Shown one piece after another: positions 1-7,714 of a stretch of 25,208 bases of DNA; position 1 is the stretch's first letter, and the number at the start of each line of letters is the position of its first letter. The DNA is from CAVWDI01 sp046259385. GTDB lineage: Bacteria > Chloroflexota > Anaerolineae > Anaerolineales > UBA4823. Both the position numbers and the translations under genes were made by a program. Where the stretch lies: positions 1-25,208 of the forward strand of contig JBJYWI010000023.1 in NCBI GenBank assembly GCA_046259385.1, written 5' to 3'. Below the pieces are notes generated by a model. That model worked only from the letters and a program-made list of their open reading frames with translations, searched no databases and had not been told where the DNA came from.

Positions 1-9
1 TTACACCGG

Positions 10-900
10 GTGATAAATAGTCAGAAATCAGGAAGGTTGGCGTTTAAGCTCGCAAAATTTCTCCCACCTTCTACAGGAAATTGGCTTTCTGTTAAAATTG
101 CCCGTTATTTTTCCTCAAAAAAAGAACTTCCCATGGTTCAGGCAATCCGCATTAACCAGTGGGTTGTAAATGGAGAAAGAATTAATGGCGATAAGCTGGA
201 CGCAGTTGTCCTGGAAACGCTTAATAACTATGTTAGGTCCATGTATTCTCTTTTCCATTACTGGGATAATGTCTCAGAATTAGAAAAGCTAATGCGATAC
301 AGCCCAGAAAGTGAAATGTTAATCGACAGAATACAGGAGAAGAAACAGGGAACAATGGTAGTTTTCCTGCATTCGAGCAATTTTGATGTCTCATTGCGGG
401 GCGCATCCAGGCGCGGTCTCGATGGATTGGTGCTGTCGCTGCCTGAGACAAACGAAGCAATTGAATGGCAGCACAGCCTAAGAAAAAGCTCGGGACTAGA
501 AATTAAACCTGCGACAATTTCAGTGCTACGGGAAGCTGCTGACAGGTTGAAAGCGGGTGAAACAGTTGTGACTGGATTGGATAGACCTTTACCAGAGTCG
601 AAATATCGACCAAAATTTTTTGGTCGTCCAACTCCACTGCCAGTTCACTACATATACCTCGCCTTAAAAGCCGAGGTCCCCGTCGCCGTTGCAACAGCAA
701 TCAGAGAAAATAATGAGAATTACAAGATCTTTGCATCTAACTTGATCGGGATGGAAAAGCTCCGGAACAGATCTGAGGAAGTGATCTATAATGCTGAGAA
801 GGTCCTCCGAATTGCAGAAGATTTTATAAAACAGGCACCTACTCAATGGACTGTTCTGCACCCCTTATGGCCAGAGGAAGCTCTTAACCTCCCGAGTTGA
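10..900 (+). CDS. LpxL/PatA-like lysophospholipid acyltransferase
   Basis: Probably transfers a fatty acyl chain to a membrane lipid or glycolipid precursor on the cytoplasmic face. The 296-residue protein has an HX4D acyltransferase motif, HSSNFD, with H121 and D126. Later blocks around GETVVTGLDRP and FFGRPTPLP match the substrate and acyl-binding part of the LpxL/HtrB/PatA family, and the length is normal. The start chosen is GTG at 10. It overlaps a TGA at 11-13 in another frame, so an upstream gene may end there with a four-base GTGA overlap. The frame is also open to the window edge, so a longer N-terminus is possible. The stop overlaps the leader of the CDP-alcohol phosphatidyltransferase gene. 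That pairing resembles actinobacterial phosphatidylinositol-mannoside loci, so a PatA-like role is more likely than lipid A synthesis. The exact acceptor is unknown. Confidence 0.85.
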   Translation: MINSQKSGRLAFKLAKFLPPSTGNWLSVKIARYFSSKKELPMVQAIRINQWVVNGERINGDKLDAVVLETLNNYVRSMYSLFHYWDNVSELEKLMRYSPESEMLIDRIQEKKQGTMVVFLHSSNFDVSLRGASRRGLDGLVLSLPETNEAIEWQHSLRKSSGLEIKPATISVLREAADRLKAGETVVTGLDRPLPESKYRPKFFGRPTPLPVHYIYLALKAEVPVAVATAIRENNENYKIFASNLIGMEKLRNRSEEVIYNAEKVLRIAEDFIKQAPTQWTVLHPLWPEEALNLPS

Positions 901-911
901 GGAGAATAATT

Positions 912-1589
912 ATGCCCGATATTAAGAAGCATATAAGAATTAATGACATTCTATTGGGTCCTTTAGAGCGGCCGGCACTGCAGTGGTTTGCTCAACATAT
1001 GCCAGATTGGGTTATGCCTGATCATCTCACACTTTTAGGAACCTTTGGCGCTGTCATTATTTTTTTGAGTTACTGGATGACAAATTTTAATCCTGCTTTT
1101 TTATGGCTTGCAAGCGCCGGATTCTTCATCAATTGGTTTGGAGACAGTCTAGATGGAACCTTGGCGCGTTATCGTGAGATCCAGAGACCTAAGTATGGTT
1201 TTTTTGTGGATCATATCGTTGATGCATTTAATGAAGCGCTTATTTTTCTGGGTTTTGGATTATCCCCATATATCCAATTTGAGATCGCCAGTTTACTATT
1301 TATCGGGTATTTGATGATGTCGGTTCTGGTATATGTAAGGACATGTGTAAAGGGGGAATTTGTCATTTCATATGCAGGTTTGGGTCCGACTGAAATGAGG
1401 GTCCTAGCAATCATAGCAAATACACTGTTCTTTTTCTTCGGAAACCCAATTCTGACAATTACTGAAATCGAATTGACGGTTTTTGACATTGTTGGATTCA
1501 TCATCGCCCTGGCGCTGCTTGTCGTTTTTCTCATATCATCGTACAGTCAAGCAAAGGAATTAGCCAGGATTGATCCTGTCAAGAAATAA
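912..1589 (+). CDS. CDP-alcohol phosphatidyltransferase family protein
   Basis: Integral membrane enzyme that swaps the CMP of a CDP-linked lipid for an alcohol, giving a phospholipid such as phosphatidylinositol phosphate or phosphatidylglycerol phosphate. The family signature is complete: D78, D81-G82, A85-R86, G96, D100 and D104, in the pattern DxxDGxxARx9GxxxDxxxD. Several hydrophobic helices surround it. The length of about 225 residues is usual. The start is ATG 912, seven bases after the Shine-Dalgarno GAGGAG (899-904). A TTG at 897 is in frame but would sit on the previous stop codon. The gene lies directly behind the acyltransferase, so both products probably act in one lipid pathway. 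Sequence alone does not fix the alcohol: inositol phosphate is an inference from the pairing, and glycerol phosphate is the main alternative. Confidence 0.9.
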   Translation: MPDIKKHIRINDILLGPLERPALQWFAQHMPDWVMPDHLTLLGTFGAVIIFLSYWMTNFNPAFLWLASAGFFINWFGDSLDGTLARYREIQRPKYGFFVDHIVDAFNEALIFLGFGLSPYIQFEIASLLFIGYLMMSVLVYVRTCVKGEFVISYAGLGPTEMRVLAIIANTLFFFFGNPILTITEIELTVFDIVGFIIALALLVVFLISSYSQAKELARIDPVKK

Positions 1590-1592
1590 CCT

Positions 1593-2978
1593 GTGGGATT
1601 TACTCTGTTGATTCGATTGCCGATAAACACGATTAGAAAAACATGGTTGTATCTGAAATTCACGTTTTTTCCAGTTGTCTTTGGGATGCTGGTGATTGCT
1701 GGGTGCAACCCAATTCAGGAGGGACCTGTTCAAACTCCCTTAGATATGATCTCCGGGACCCAGGAAACCGGTTTGATTCAGGAGGAAATTGAAGAAACCG
1801 AAAGTTTAGCTGCTCCATCTATTACAGTGGATATTGGATCAAACCAGGTAACTGCAACATCACCGCTATCCCAACGGATTAATAATCAAATTAGCGGGAA
1901 TATCATCCTCTGGCATCCGTTCCAGACCGGAACTCCAGAAAGGCAATCACTCGATTCGCTTGTCGCGAATGCAAATTTCATGTATCCAAATCTAGAACTG
2001 GAAACAGTGCAAGTCCCAAGCAGTGAAATCTGGCGAGATTATCAAATAGATGTTATTGCCGGTGGGGGACCGGATTTGTTTATTGCCAGTAATGATGTGT
2101 TGTTACCCTCAGCCCAATCCGGATTGATTCAGAATCTGGATTCATTCATAGAAGGGAAAAAGGACCAGTTTTTTCCGCAGGCTATTGATGGTCTGACATA
2201 TGAGGGAAGTCTTTATGGGGCTCCTCTCTCTTATCAGACAGTGGTTGTTTATTTTAAGAAATCCAATGTCCCGGTACCTCCTCAAACAAACGATAACCTT
2301 TTGGAAATGCTGAAAAGTGGTAAACAATTGGTGATTATCCAGAGTGCGTACCATCTTTTTGGATGGTCGGGTGCATTTGGAGGCATTCTGATGGATGAGA
2401 ATGGCCGTTGTATCGCGGACCTGACAGGCTGGGTAGCGGCTTTGAATTATCTCCTGGAGTTAAAAAATGCTGGCGGACTTTTTGAAAATGATTACAGGGA
2501 AGCTGAAGAAAAGTTTCTTCGTGGAGATGCTGATATGCTCCTGCAGGGTTCTTGGGAAGTGAACCGATATGCTACTTCTCTTGGGGAAAATTTAGGGATT
2601 TCAATTATGCCTGCTGGATCGTCTGGACCCAGCTCACCGTTAATCACTGTTAATGGAATTTATTTGAATCCAAATTCCACCAACAAAGAAGCCGCGCTGG
2701 AAGTTGTGAATTTTTTAACAGGTCAGGTGGCTCAGCAGACGTTTGCGAATTATGGAAACTATCTTCCAGCTCGCACTGATATCCAGGGTGGAAATGAACT
2801 GCTGGAAGCAGTATCTGGGGGAATCGTTTCGGGCGTGGCGGTACCTCAAAATGAAGGATTCAGTAACTATTGGCTGCCATTTGAAAAAATGTTCGCACAG
2901 GTCTTAAACGGAGATGTTTCACCACAGCAGGGGTTAGGTGTTGCCTGTGCAGAGATGAACGCGTACAACAATAAATAG
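1593..2978 (+). CDS. Extracellular solute-binding lipoprotein (family 1), no permease nearby
   Basis: Predicted surface lipoprotein that would bind a carbohydrate or similar solute for an ABC importer. The N-terminus is a signal sequence ending in the lipobox VIAGC, with lipidated Cys38. A low-complexity spacer follows, then a family 1 solute-binding fold with typical blocks: IILWHPFQ near 105, a GGGPDLFIA segment, LYGAPLSYQ, a GDADMLLQGSWE block and a late KEAALEVVNFL helix. The length of 461 residues is normal. The start is GTG 1593, only three bases after the preceding stop and without a good Shine-Dalgarno, so translation is probably coupled. No permease or ATPase gene is in the window. 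Its place between lipid-synthesis genes and an M20 hydrolase is unusual. The ligand is unknown. Confidence 0.85.
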   Translation: MGFTLLIRLPINTIRKTWLYLKFTFFPVVFGMLVIAGCNPIQEGPVQTPLDMISGTQETGLIQEEIEETESLAAPSITVDIGSNQVTATSPLSQRINNQISGNIILWHPFQTGTPERQSLDSLVANANFMYPNLELETVQVPSSEIWRDYQIDVIAGGGPDLFIASNDVLLPSAQSGLIQNLDSFIEGKKDQFFPQAIDGLTYEGSLYGAPLSYQTVVVYFKKSNVPVPPQTNDNLLEMLKSGKQLVIIQSAYHLFGWSGAFGGILMDENGRCIADLTGWVAALNYLLELKNAGGLFENDYREAEEKFLRGDADMLLQGSWEVNRYATSLGENLGISIMPAGSSGPSSPLITVNGIYLNPNSTNKEAALEVVNFLTGQVAQQTFANYGNYLPARTDIQGGNELLEAVSGGIVSGVAVPQNEGFSNYWLPFEKMFAQVLNGDVSPQQGLGVACAEMNAYNNK

Positions 2979-2991
2979 GGCAAGGAAAATA

Positions 2992-4341
2992 ATGGACTTT
3001 GTGAATGACTGGGAAAAAGAAACCAATGAGACGATCCATAACTTGGGAGCATTGTTACGGTTGGATACGACTAATCCCCCTGGAAACGAACTACCTGCAA
3101 TCCTTCTGATCAAAGATATATTCGAAAGGAATGGATTCCCTGAAGAGGCCATCCAATTGCTGGAAGTCGGACATAACCGGGGGAATATTGTTGTCAGGCT
3201 AAGAGGGGATGGGACAGAACGCCCACTGCTTTTAACCGGTCACGTGGATGTCGTTCCGGTGGAGCGGGAATACTGGAGCCGGGATCCATTTGGAGGGGAT
3301 GAGTATGAGGGCTGTATTTGGGGTCGGGGGGCGCTTGATATGAAAGGTACAGTCGCAATGTACCTGCAGATGATGCTGTTGGCGCACCGTGCAAAACTTA
3401 ATCTGAAGCGGGATTTGATCTTTGCCGCGATTTCAGATGAGGAAACAACCTTCGAATATGGTTCACGCTATCTTGTCAATAATCATCGAGATTTGATCGA
3501 TGCGGAATACGCATTGTGTGAGGAGGGTGCAAAGACAATCTACCAGTTTGGATTACGCGTTTACCATATTAAAGTTGCGGAGAAAGGCGTTTGCTGGTTG
3601 CGCGCAACCGCTGAAGGCGAACCCGGACATGGTTCTATGCCGCATGAGAATAATTCGGTGTACCACCTGGCAGAAAAACTCGAAAAGTTACGGGTTAAAA
3701 AATATTTACCTTTTCATATTTCACCATATGCTAGAAAAACCCTGCAGACTCTCGCCAGAAACATTTCCTTTCCCCATAATCTGATGCTGTACCTGATCCA
3801 GTTTCCGATCGTTACAAGGTTTTTTCTTGAAAGAATACCTGAGGAAGAAAGGATCGAGATTATCGCAATGCTCAGCAATACAATCAGCCCCACCGTGCTG
3901 AAAGCAGGTTCAAAGACAAATGTGATTCCTTCAAAATCCGAAGCGCATCTCGACTGCCGGATGCTGCCCGGTTTCAAACCTGAAGAAGCCATCAAAGAGA
4001 TCAAGCGAATTACCGGACCGGATCTCCAGCTGGAAACACTGGACACATCCGTTGGACCTCAAGTTCCAACGGATACAAGACTGTATGGATTGATGGAAGA
4101 ATCGATATTGAAAATGGATCCAGAAGGGGTTGTCATCCCATACCTGTCGCCAGGGGCATCCGATGCAGTGGAATATGCAAAGGCCGGGATAAAGGTATAC
4201 GGGTTTTCCCCCGGCATTATTCCGGAAAGATTTCCATATCCGGATTTAATTCACAGCCATGACGAGCGAATCCCTATTGGAACTATCCATACCGGACTAC
4301 CAGCATTATGGCATGTTGTGAGCAATTTTTGCTGCTTTTAG
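2992..4341 (+). CDS. M20/M25/M40 family zinc metallohydrolase
   Basis: Cytoplasmic two-zinc hydrolase, probably a dipeptidase, carboxypeptidase or N-acyl amino acid deacylase. The family ligands are visible: the GHVDVVP block (H84, D86), GRGALDMKG with bridging D116, the catalytic DEE around 149-151, an acidic CEEG near 176-179, and a C-terminal His in the IHSHDE segment near 423. An inserted dimerization (lid) domain lies between about 195 and 340. No signal peptide is seen. The length of 449 residues is typical. ATG 2992 follows an AAGGAAA ribosome site, 13 bases after the solute-binding protein stop, so it is the last gene of the operon. It converges on the fumarase beta gene with a nine-base gap. 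Substrate cannot be assigned. DapE or ArgE are alternatives, but nothing nearby supports either. Confidence 0.88.
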   Translation: MDFVNDWEKETNETIHNLGALLRLDTTNPPGNELPAILLIKDIFERNGFPEEAIQLLEVGHNRGNIVVRLRGDGTERPLLLTGHVDVVPVEREYWSRDPFGGDEYEGCIWGRGALDMKGTVAMYLQMMLLAHRAKLNLKRDLIFAAISDEETTFEYGSRYLVNNHRDLIDAEYALCEEGAKTIYQFGLRVYHIKVAEKGVCWLRATAEGEPGHGSMPHENNSVYHLAEKLEKLRVKKYLPFHISPYARKTLQTLARNISFPHNLMLYLIQFPIVTRFFLERIPEEERIEIIAMLSNTISPTVLKAGSKTNVIPSKSEAHLDCRMLPGFKPEEAIKEIKRITGPDLQLETLDTSVGPQVPTDTRLYGLMEESILKMDPEGVVIPYLSPGASDAVEYAKAGIKVYGFSPGIIPERFPYPDLIHSHDERIPIGTIHTGLPALWHVVSNFCCF

Positions 4342-4350
4342 ATTAACACT

Positions 4351-4971
4351 TCATGCAGAAATGAGCTGATTGAATTTCTGGCGAGATTCCGCCTCAATAT
4401 CAGCGTGAAGGCTATTACCATGTGCATCCATCGTTACCACGACAGGAAAATCTTTCACTTCAATCACCCACATTGCTTCCGGAACCCCAAAGTCAAGTTT
4501 ATAAACATCTAAAACATTAACGACCGATTGAGCGATTAGGGAGGCTGCGCCGCCAATCGCATGCAGATAGACGCCCGGGACATCCTTACAAGCCTGGAGT
4601 GTCTTTGAGCTCATGCCGCCTTTACCTATAACGCCTTTGATATTGAAATGATGCATCACATCAGATTCGTAAGGTTCTTCCCGGATGCTGGTTGTTGGAC
4701 CTGCTGCGACAAACCGGTACTCACCGCTTTCCAATCCGGAAACGACCGGTCCACAGTGATAAATAATTCCCCCATCAAATATGGGTTGAATTTTCTCGTA
4801 TATTTCAAGATCATCTCCTGCGGGTTCGCGAGTGTGCTTGATAAAGGTCTCGATCATCCATTTGTGGACAGTATCCCTCCCGGTTATCATTAAACCGTTA
4901 AGAGACACAGGGTCACCAACCTTCAGGCTGCGTACAATCTCGTCTGGAATGGGTATCGAAATTTCTTTCAT
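4351..4971 (-). CDS. fumB-like: Fumarate hydratase class I, beta (C-terminal) subunit
   Basis: Beta subunit of the two-subunit iron-sulfur fumarase, which interconverts fumarate and malate in the cytoplasm. The 206-residue protein carries the swivel-domain signatures of this family: GRDTVHK near 30, IIYHCGPVV near 74, GPTTSIREEPY near 91-101, and GVIGKGGMS near 113. The start ATG (complement of 4969-4971) has a GGAG Shine-Dalgarno in the 33-base gap after the alpha gene, so the two are co-transcribed with alpha first. L(+)-tartrate dehydratase beta (TtdB) is a close relative and cannot be fully excluded. Fumarase is favoured by the nearby 2-oxoacid:ferredoxin oxidoreductase. The 3' end abuts the convergent M20 gene, with no terminator between them. 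Confidence 0.9.
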   Translation of the reverse strand: MKEISIPIPDEIVRSLKVGDPVSLNGLMITGRDTVHKWMIETFIKHTREPAGDDLEIYEKIQPIFDGGIIYHCGPVVSGLESGEYRFVAAGPTTSIREEPYESDVMHHFNIKGVIGKGGMSSKTLQACKDVPGVYLHAIGGAASLIAQSVVNVLDVYKLDFGVPEAMWVIEVKDFPVVVTMDAHGNSLHADIEAESRQKFNQLISA

Positions 4972-5004
4972 GATTTATTCTCCAGATATATGATATAAAA
5001 AATT

Positions 5005-5877
5005 CTATTTATAAGAGATTTTTCCGTTTTCCACGGTCATGCTTCGCCGCCGGTATGCCCAGCACATGTAAGAAACAGCAACAAAATAGCTCGCAGGCAA
5101 CCTGTGCAGGCTTGTTATTTTGGTATCCAGAACCGTTGTCTTTCCCCCAAAACCCATTGGTCCGATACCAAGCTGGTTTGCCTCATCTGTGATCCGCTCC
5201 TCCAGACCAGCAAGTCGATTATCCGAACTGCGCTTACCCATACTGCCAAGGAGGACTTCCTTGGATGCCAGATATGATGATCCGCGGTCGCCGCCGATGG
5301 CAATTCCAAGTATACCTGGTGCACAACCCTTGCCCTGTGCATTTTGAACTGCGTCGAGAGCGACTTTGCGGACCCCTTCAAGGTCCCTTCCAGCTGATAA
5401 TTTTGTGTTTGGCAGGGAATATTGGGCTCCAACATTTTCACAGCCGCCGCCTTTTAACATCAGGTATATTGTTAAACTTTCTCCTTCAATTTCATTAAAA
5501 TGGATCGAAGGGAAATGGTGGTCGCCCAGATTATTCCCACTGTTTTTGCCGGTTATGGAATGAACAGAGTTTGGGCGTAGGTATGCCTTGCTGGTTGCAG
5601 CGGCAACTGCCCGTTCTATTTGTTCTCTGAGAGCGCGTGTGCTCCAACCTGCTGGGTAATCTACATAAAAAATGGGAGTGCCGGTATCCTGGCATATTGG
5701 CGTTGAATTCTCCCGAGCCAGCTGCACATTTGTCAAAATCGCCTCCAACGCGCCACGAGCGGCTGAACCGGGTTGTTCATTTTCGAGGGCGCCTTGTAAA
5801 CGTTCTTCTACATCAGGAGGCAGATCAGTCGCAGTTAGCCTGACAAGTTCAATTAAAGCATCGGTCAAATCAAGCAT
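5005..5877 (-). CDS. fumA-like: Fumarate hydratase class I, alpha (N-terminal) subunit
   Basis: Alpha subunit of the [4Fe-4S] fumarase. Three cysteines fit the cluster ligands: C62 in PICQDTGTP, C146 in KGGGCEN and C185 in GKGCAPG. GKNSGNNLGDHHFP and PMGFGGKTT are also conserved family blocks. The length of 290 residues is normal for the split enzyme. The start ATG (complement of 5875-5877) follows a GGAG site about eight bases upstream. The labile cluster is typical of anaerobes and fits the ferredoxin-dependent Kor enzyme further along. The upstream gap (5878-6101) is shared with the divergent beta-helix gene and should hold promoters for both. I see only weak candidates there. TtdA-type tartrate dehydratase is the alternative. 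Confidence 0.92.
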   Translation of the reverse strand: MLDLTDALIELVRLTATDLPPDVEERLQGALENEQPGSAARGALEAILTNVQLARENSTPICQDTGTPIFYVDYPAGWSTRALREQIERAVAAATSKAYLRPNSVHSITGKNSGNNLGDHHFPSIHFNEIEGESLTIYLMLKGGGCENVGAQYSLPNTKLSAGRDLEGVRKVALDAVQNAQGKGCAPGILGIAIGGDRGSSYLASKEVLLGSMGKRSSDNRLAGLEERITDEANQLGIGPMGFGGKTTVLDTKITSLHRLPASYFVAVSYMCWAYRRRSMTVENGKISYK

Positions 5878-6101
5878 TGATTTTCTCCAGTTTTCTAAAA
5901 ATTCTTGGTTAATTGTTTATTCTAATCCAACCACCAACTAATAACCAGTCATTGGACACAAAGTGCGGTCTGCATTTCAGGATATTAATGTTAAGGGTGA
6001 GGGGTTAGTGGTATATTAAATCCAGTTAGGACATTTTCTGAGCAGTATTGTAAAGATGTAAAAACGTTTGGGAAATTGGGAATAGAAACAAGGGAGAAAA
6101 A

Positions 6102-7466
6102 ATGACAAAAAGAAGCAGAACAATCCTCATCCTTCTCAGTACAGTTACACTGAGCATCTTTGCGCTGAGTTTTGCACTTCCTGTGAAGGCTTTTGAATTT
6201 AAAGGGGGAGATATTGTTGTAGTTGAAAGTGGGGAGGTGATTGAGGACGACCTTTATGTGGGCGCTGCTACTGTAGAGATAAATGGTACGATAAAAGGTG
6301 ACCTTATCGCATTTGGCAGCAATATTATCATTGGCGCTGAAGGTATTATTGAAGAGGATTTAATTGCAGCCGGGCAATCTGTAATTGTCAATGGCGAAAT
6401 AAAAGACGACGCCCGTTTGGCAGGCGCAATCCTGAGTCTGGGGGAGAACGCAAAGGTCGGGGATGATCTGGTAGGAGCAGGTTACAGCCTGGAGACCAAA
6501 CCTTCAAGCCTGGTCGGAGGCGACCTGCTTTTTATGGGTGCCCAATCCCTGCTTACAGGTGATATTGAGGGGAACGTTCAAATCGGCGCGGGAGGGGTTG
6601 AACTGGACGGAAAAATAGCAGGAAATGTAGAGTTAGAAGTTGGGGCGCCGGGTGACGTAACTCCATTTTCCCCTTTCCAGTTTATTCCAAACATGCCGCC
6701 GGTACCTGTTGTGCCAGGCGGGTTGACAGTAGGTCCGGATACAGAAATCAACGGCGATTTAATGTATAAAGCTCCCGAAGAAAGCGATGTCCCATCCTGG
6801 GCAGTTGGAGGGGAGGTTGAATTTGAAGAAGCTATCCCGGTTGATATCACAGTAGAAAGCGAACAGGAACCGACGACTGGCGAAAAAGTATGGAATTGGT
6901 TCCTTGTAAACCTTAGACGGTTGATCAGTCTCCTGATAATCGGGTTGATTTTGGTCTGGCTAATACCGAATTTAATCGAACAAGTAAGCGCAAATTTAGG
7001 CGCCAAGCCATGGCACAGCCTGGGTTGGGGAGTTCTGCTTTATTTTGGTTTCTTCTTTCTCATTTTTGTGATTTTGATGCTGACAATCATTCTGATGGTT
7101 ATTTTCTCGATTATTACCCTTACTGCAATTGCCTGGTTGATTTTCGGAATTGGTTTTGTCACCATCATTAATTTGGTATTGGCTTTTGTGATATCCACTG
7201 CTTTTTTGACAAAAATATTTGTAAGTTATTTGGTTGGACGGTTAATCCTTGAAAGGGTTAAATCTGACCAGGCGTTGAGTATGTACTGGTCATTTATCGT
7301 TGGGTTACTCGTTTTTATAATACTAACGTCGATACCATACCTGGGTTGGATAGTCAACCTGGGAGTGATTTTCTTTGGTTTGGGTGCAATTACTTTGTGG
7401 ATAAAAGAAAGATATTTCCCGCCAAGGAGAGCGCCAGAAGTAAAACCAGGAAAAACGACGGCTTAA
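6102..7466 (+). CDS. Exported beta-helix-repeat protein with C-terminal membrane domain (bactofilin-like repeats)
   Basis: The function is unknown. Residues 1-30 form a signal peptide with a likely cut after VKA. Residues about 32-190 are short repeats of the form G-x-I-x-x-D-L-x-x-x-G-x-x-x-x-I, about seven rungs, like the right-handed beta-helix of bactofilin or polymer-forming proteins. A Pro-rich stretch and an acidic linker (about 190-265) lead to several hydrophobic segments between about 270 and 435, including one near-continuous run of about 75 residues. The C-terminus is basic. The design suggests a beta-helix outside the cell anchored by a multi-pass domain, unlike cytosolic bactofilins. 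AGGGAG precedes the ATG. The gene is monocistronic by position. It may act in the cell envelope, but that is inference. Confidence 0.8.
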   Translation: MTKRSRTILILLSTVTLSIFALSFALPVKAFEFKGGDIVVVESGEVIEDDLYVGAATVEINGTIKGDLIAFGSNIIIGAEGIIEEDLIAAGQSVIVNGEIKDDARLAGAILSLGENAKVGDDLVGAGYSLETKPSSLVGGDLLFMGAQSLLTGDIEGNVQIGAGGVELDGKIAGNVELEVGAPGDVTPFSPFQFIPNMPPVPVVPGGLTVGPDTEINGDLMYKAPEESDVPSWAVGGEVEFEEAIPVDITVESEQEPTTGEKVWNWFLVNLRRLISLLIIGLILVWLIPNLIEQVSANLGAKPWHSLGWGVLLYFGFFFLIFVILMLTIILMVIFSIITLTAIAWLIFGIGFVTIINLVLAFVISTAFLTKIFVSYLVGRLILERVKSDQALSMYWSFIVGLLVFIILTSIPYLGWIVNLGVIFFGLGAITLWIKERYFPPRRAPEVKPGKTTA

Positions 7467-7476
7467 AGTACTATAC

Positions 7477-7504
7477 TTGCATAAAATTTTAGATGTAGTA
7501 TAAT
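7477..7504 (+). promoter_or_regulatory. Sigma70-type promoter, copy 1 (TTGCAT-N16-TATAAT)
   Basis: The -35 element TTGCAT lies at 7477-7482 and the perfect -10 TATAAT at 7499-7504, with a 16-base spacer. Transcription would begin near 7511. It lies just 10 bases after the stop of the beta-helix gene and points toward the 3' end of the minus-strand kor operon, so no ordinary gene follows it. Confidence 0.6.
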
Positions 7505-7517
7505 GGCAATGGCGTCT

Positions 7518-7554
7518 CGGGCCTGCCCCCCTCAGGTCCGGGGCGTCGTTTTTT
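7518..7554 (+). terminator. GC-rich hairpin with T run; possible short RNA or terminator
   Basis: CGGGCCTG (7518-7525) can pair with CAGGTCCG (7533-7540) through eight pairs, including one G-U. Alternatively GCCCC (7525-7529) pairs with GGGGC (7540-7544), which brings the stem within four bases of the T6 run at 7549-7554. The folds share bases and are mutually exclusive. It may terminate the beta-helix gene, or end a roughly 44-base RNA started by the promoter at 7477. Confidence 0.5.
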
Positions 7555-7576
7555 AAAATTTTAAGGTTTCCAAATA

Positions 7577-7604
7577 TTGCATTAACCGGAATTTAATGTA
7601 TAAT
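7577..7604 (+). promoter_or_regulatory. Sigma70-type promoter, copy 2 (TTGCAT-N16-TATAAT)
   Basis: The same hexamers and the same 16-base spacer as the element exactly 100 bases upstream: TTGCAT 7577-7582 and TATAAT 7599-7604. The spacers are otherwise unlike. Transcription would start near 7611 and run antisense into the end of korC. Confidence 0.6.
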
Positions 7605-7608
7605 TGTT

Positions 7609-7714
7609 CCCGCTTTCTTATACGAGCGGGTAACACAATTTTGCGATCAGCTCTTTCTCTCGTGGGAGGAGAAATGATTTTGAACGGGTGACTGTCAATC
7701 AGACAGCACCCGTT
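7609..7714 (+). other. Orphan leader: hairpin, strong Shine-Dalgarno, five-codon ORF, second hairpin
   Basis: Behind the second promoter lies a six-pair hairpin, CCCGCT (7609-7614) with AGCGGG (7625-7630). A strong ribosome site, GGGAGGAG (7664-7671), precedes ATG 7674. That ORF is only five codons (MILNG) and stops at TGA 7689-7691. It runs into a long inverted repeat in which AACGGGTG and CTGTC (7683-7696) pair with GACAG and CACCCGTT (7702-7714) around an AATCA loop. This repeat also spans the minus-strand korC stop codon. It could be a leader whose downstream gene was lost, a tiny leader peptide, or an antisense RNA. No T run follows the second stem. Confidence 0.4.

Noticed and set aside
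10..900. Lipid A lauroyl acyltransferase (LpxL) as the name of the first gene.
   Set aside because: The HX4D motif fits the family, but no other lipid A gene is near and the CDP-alcohol phosphatidyltransferase neighbour favours a PatA-like role.
6578..7006. Minus-strand ORF of 142 codons inside the beta-helix gene.
   Set aside because: It lies fully opposite a well-supported gene, reads as low-complexity Pro/Ser/Thr sequence, and has no family features.
7533..7542. CAGGTCCGG resembles the conserved core of bacterial SRP RNA.
   Set aside because: The GGAA tetraloop and the 3' AGCAGC strand of the core are missing and the T run follows within a few bases, so the match looks accidental.
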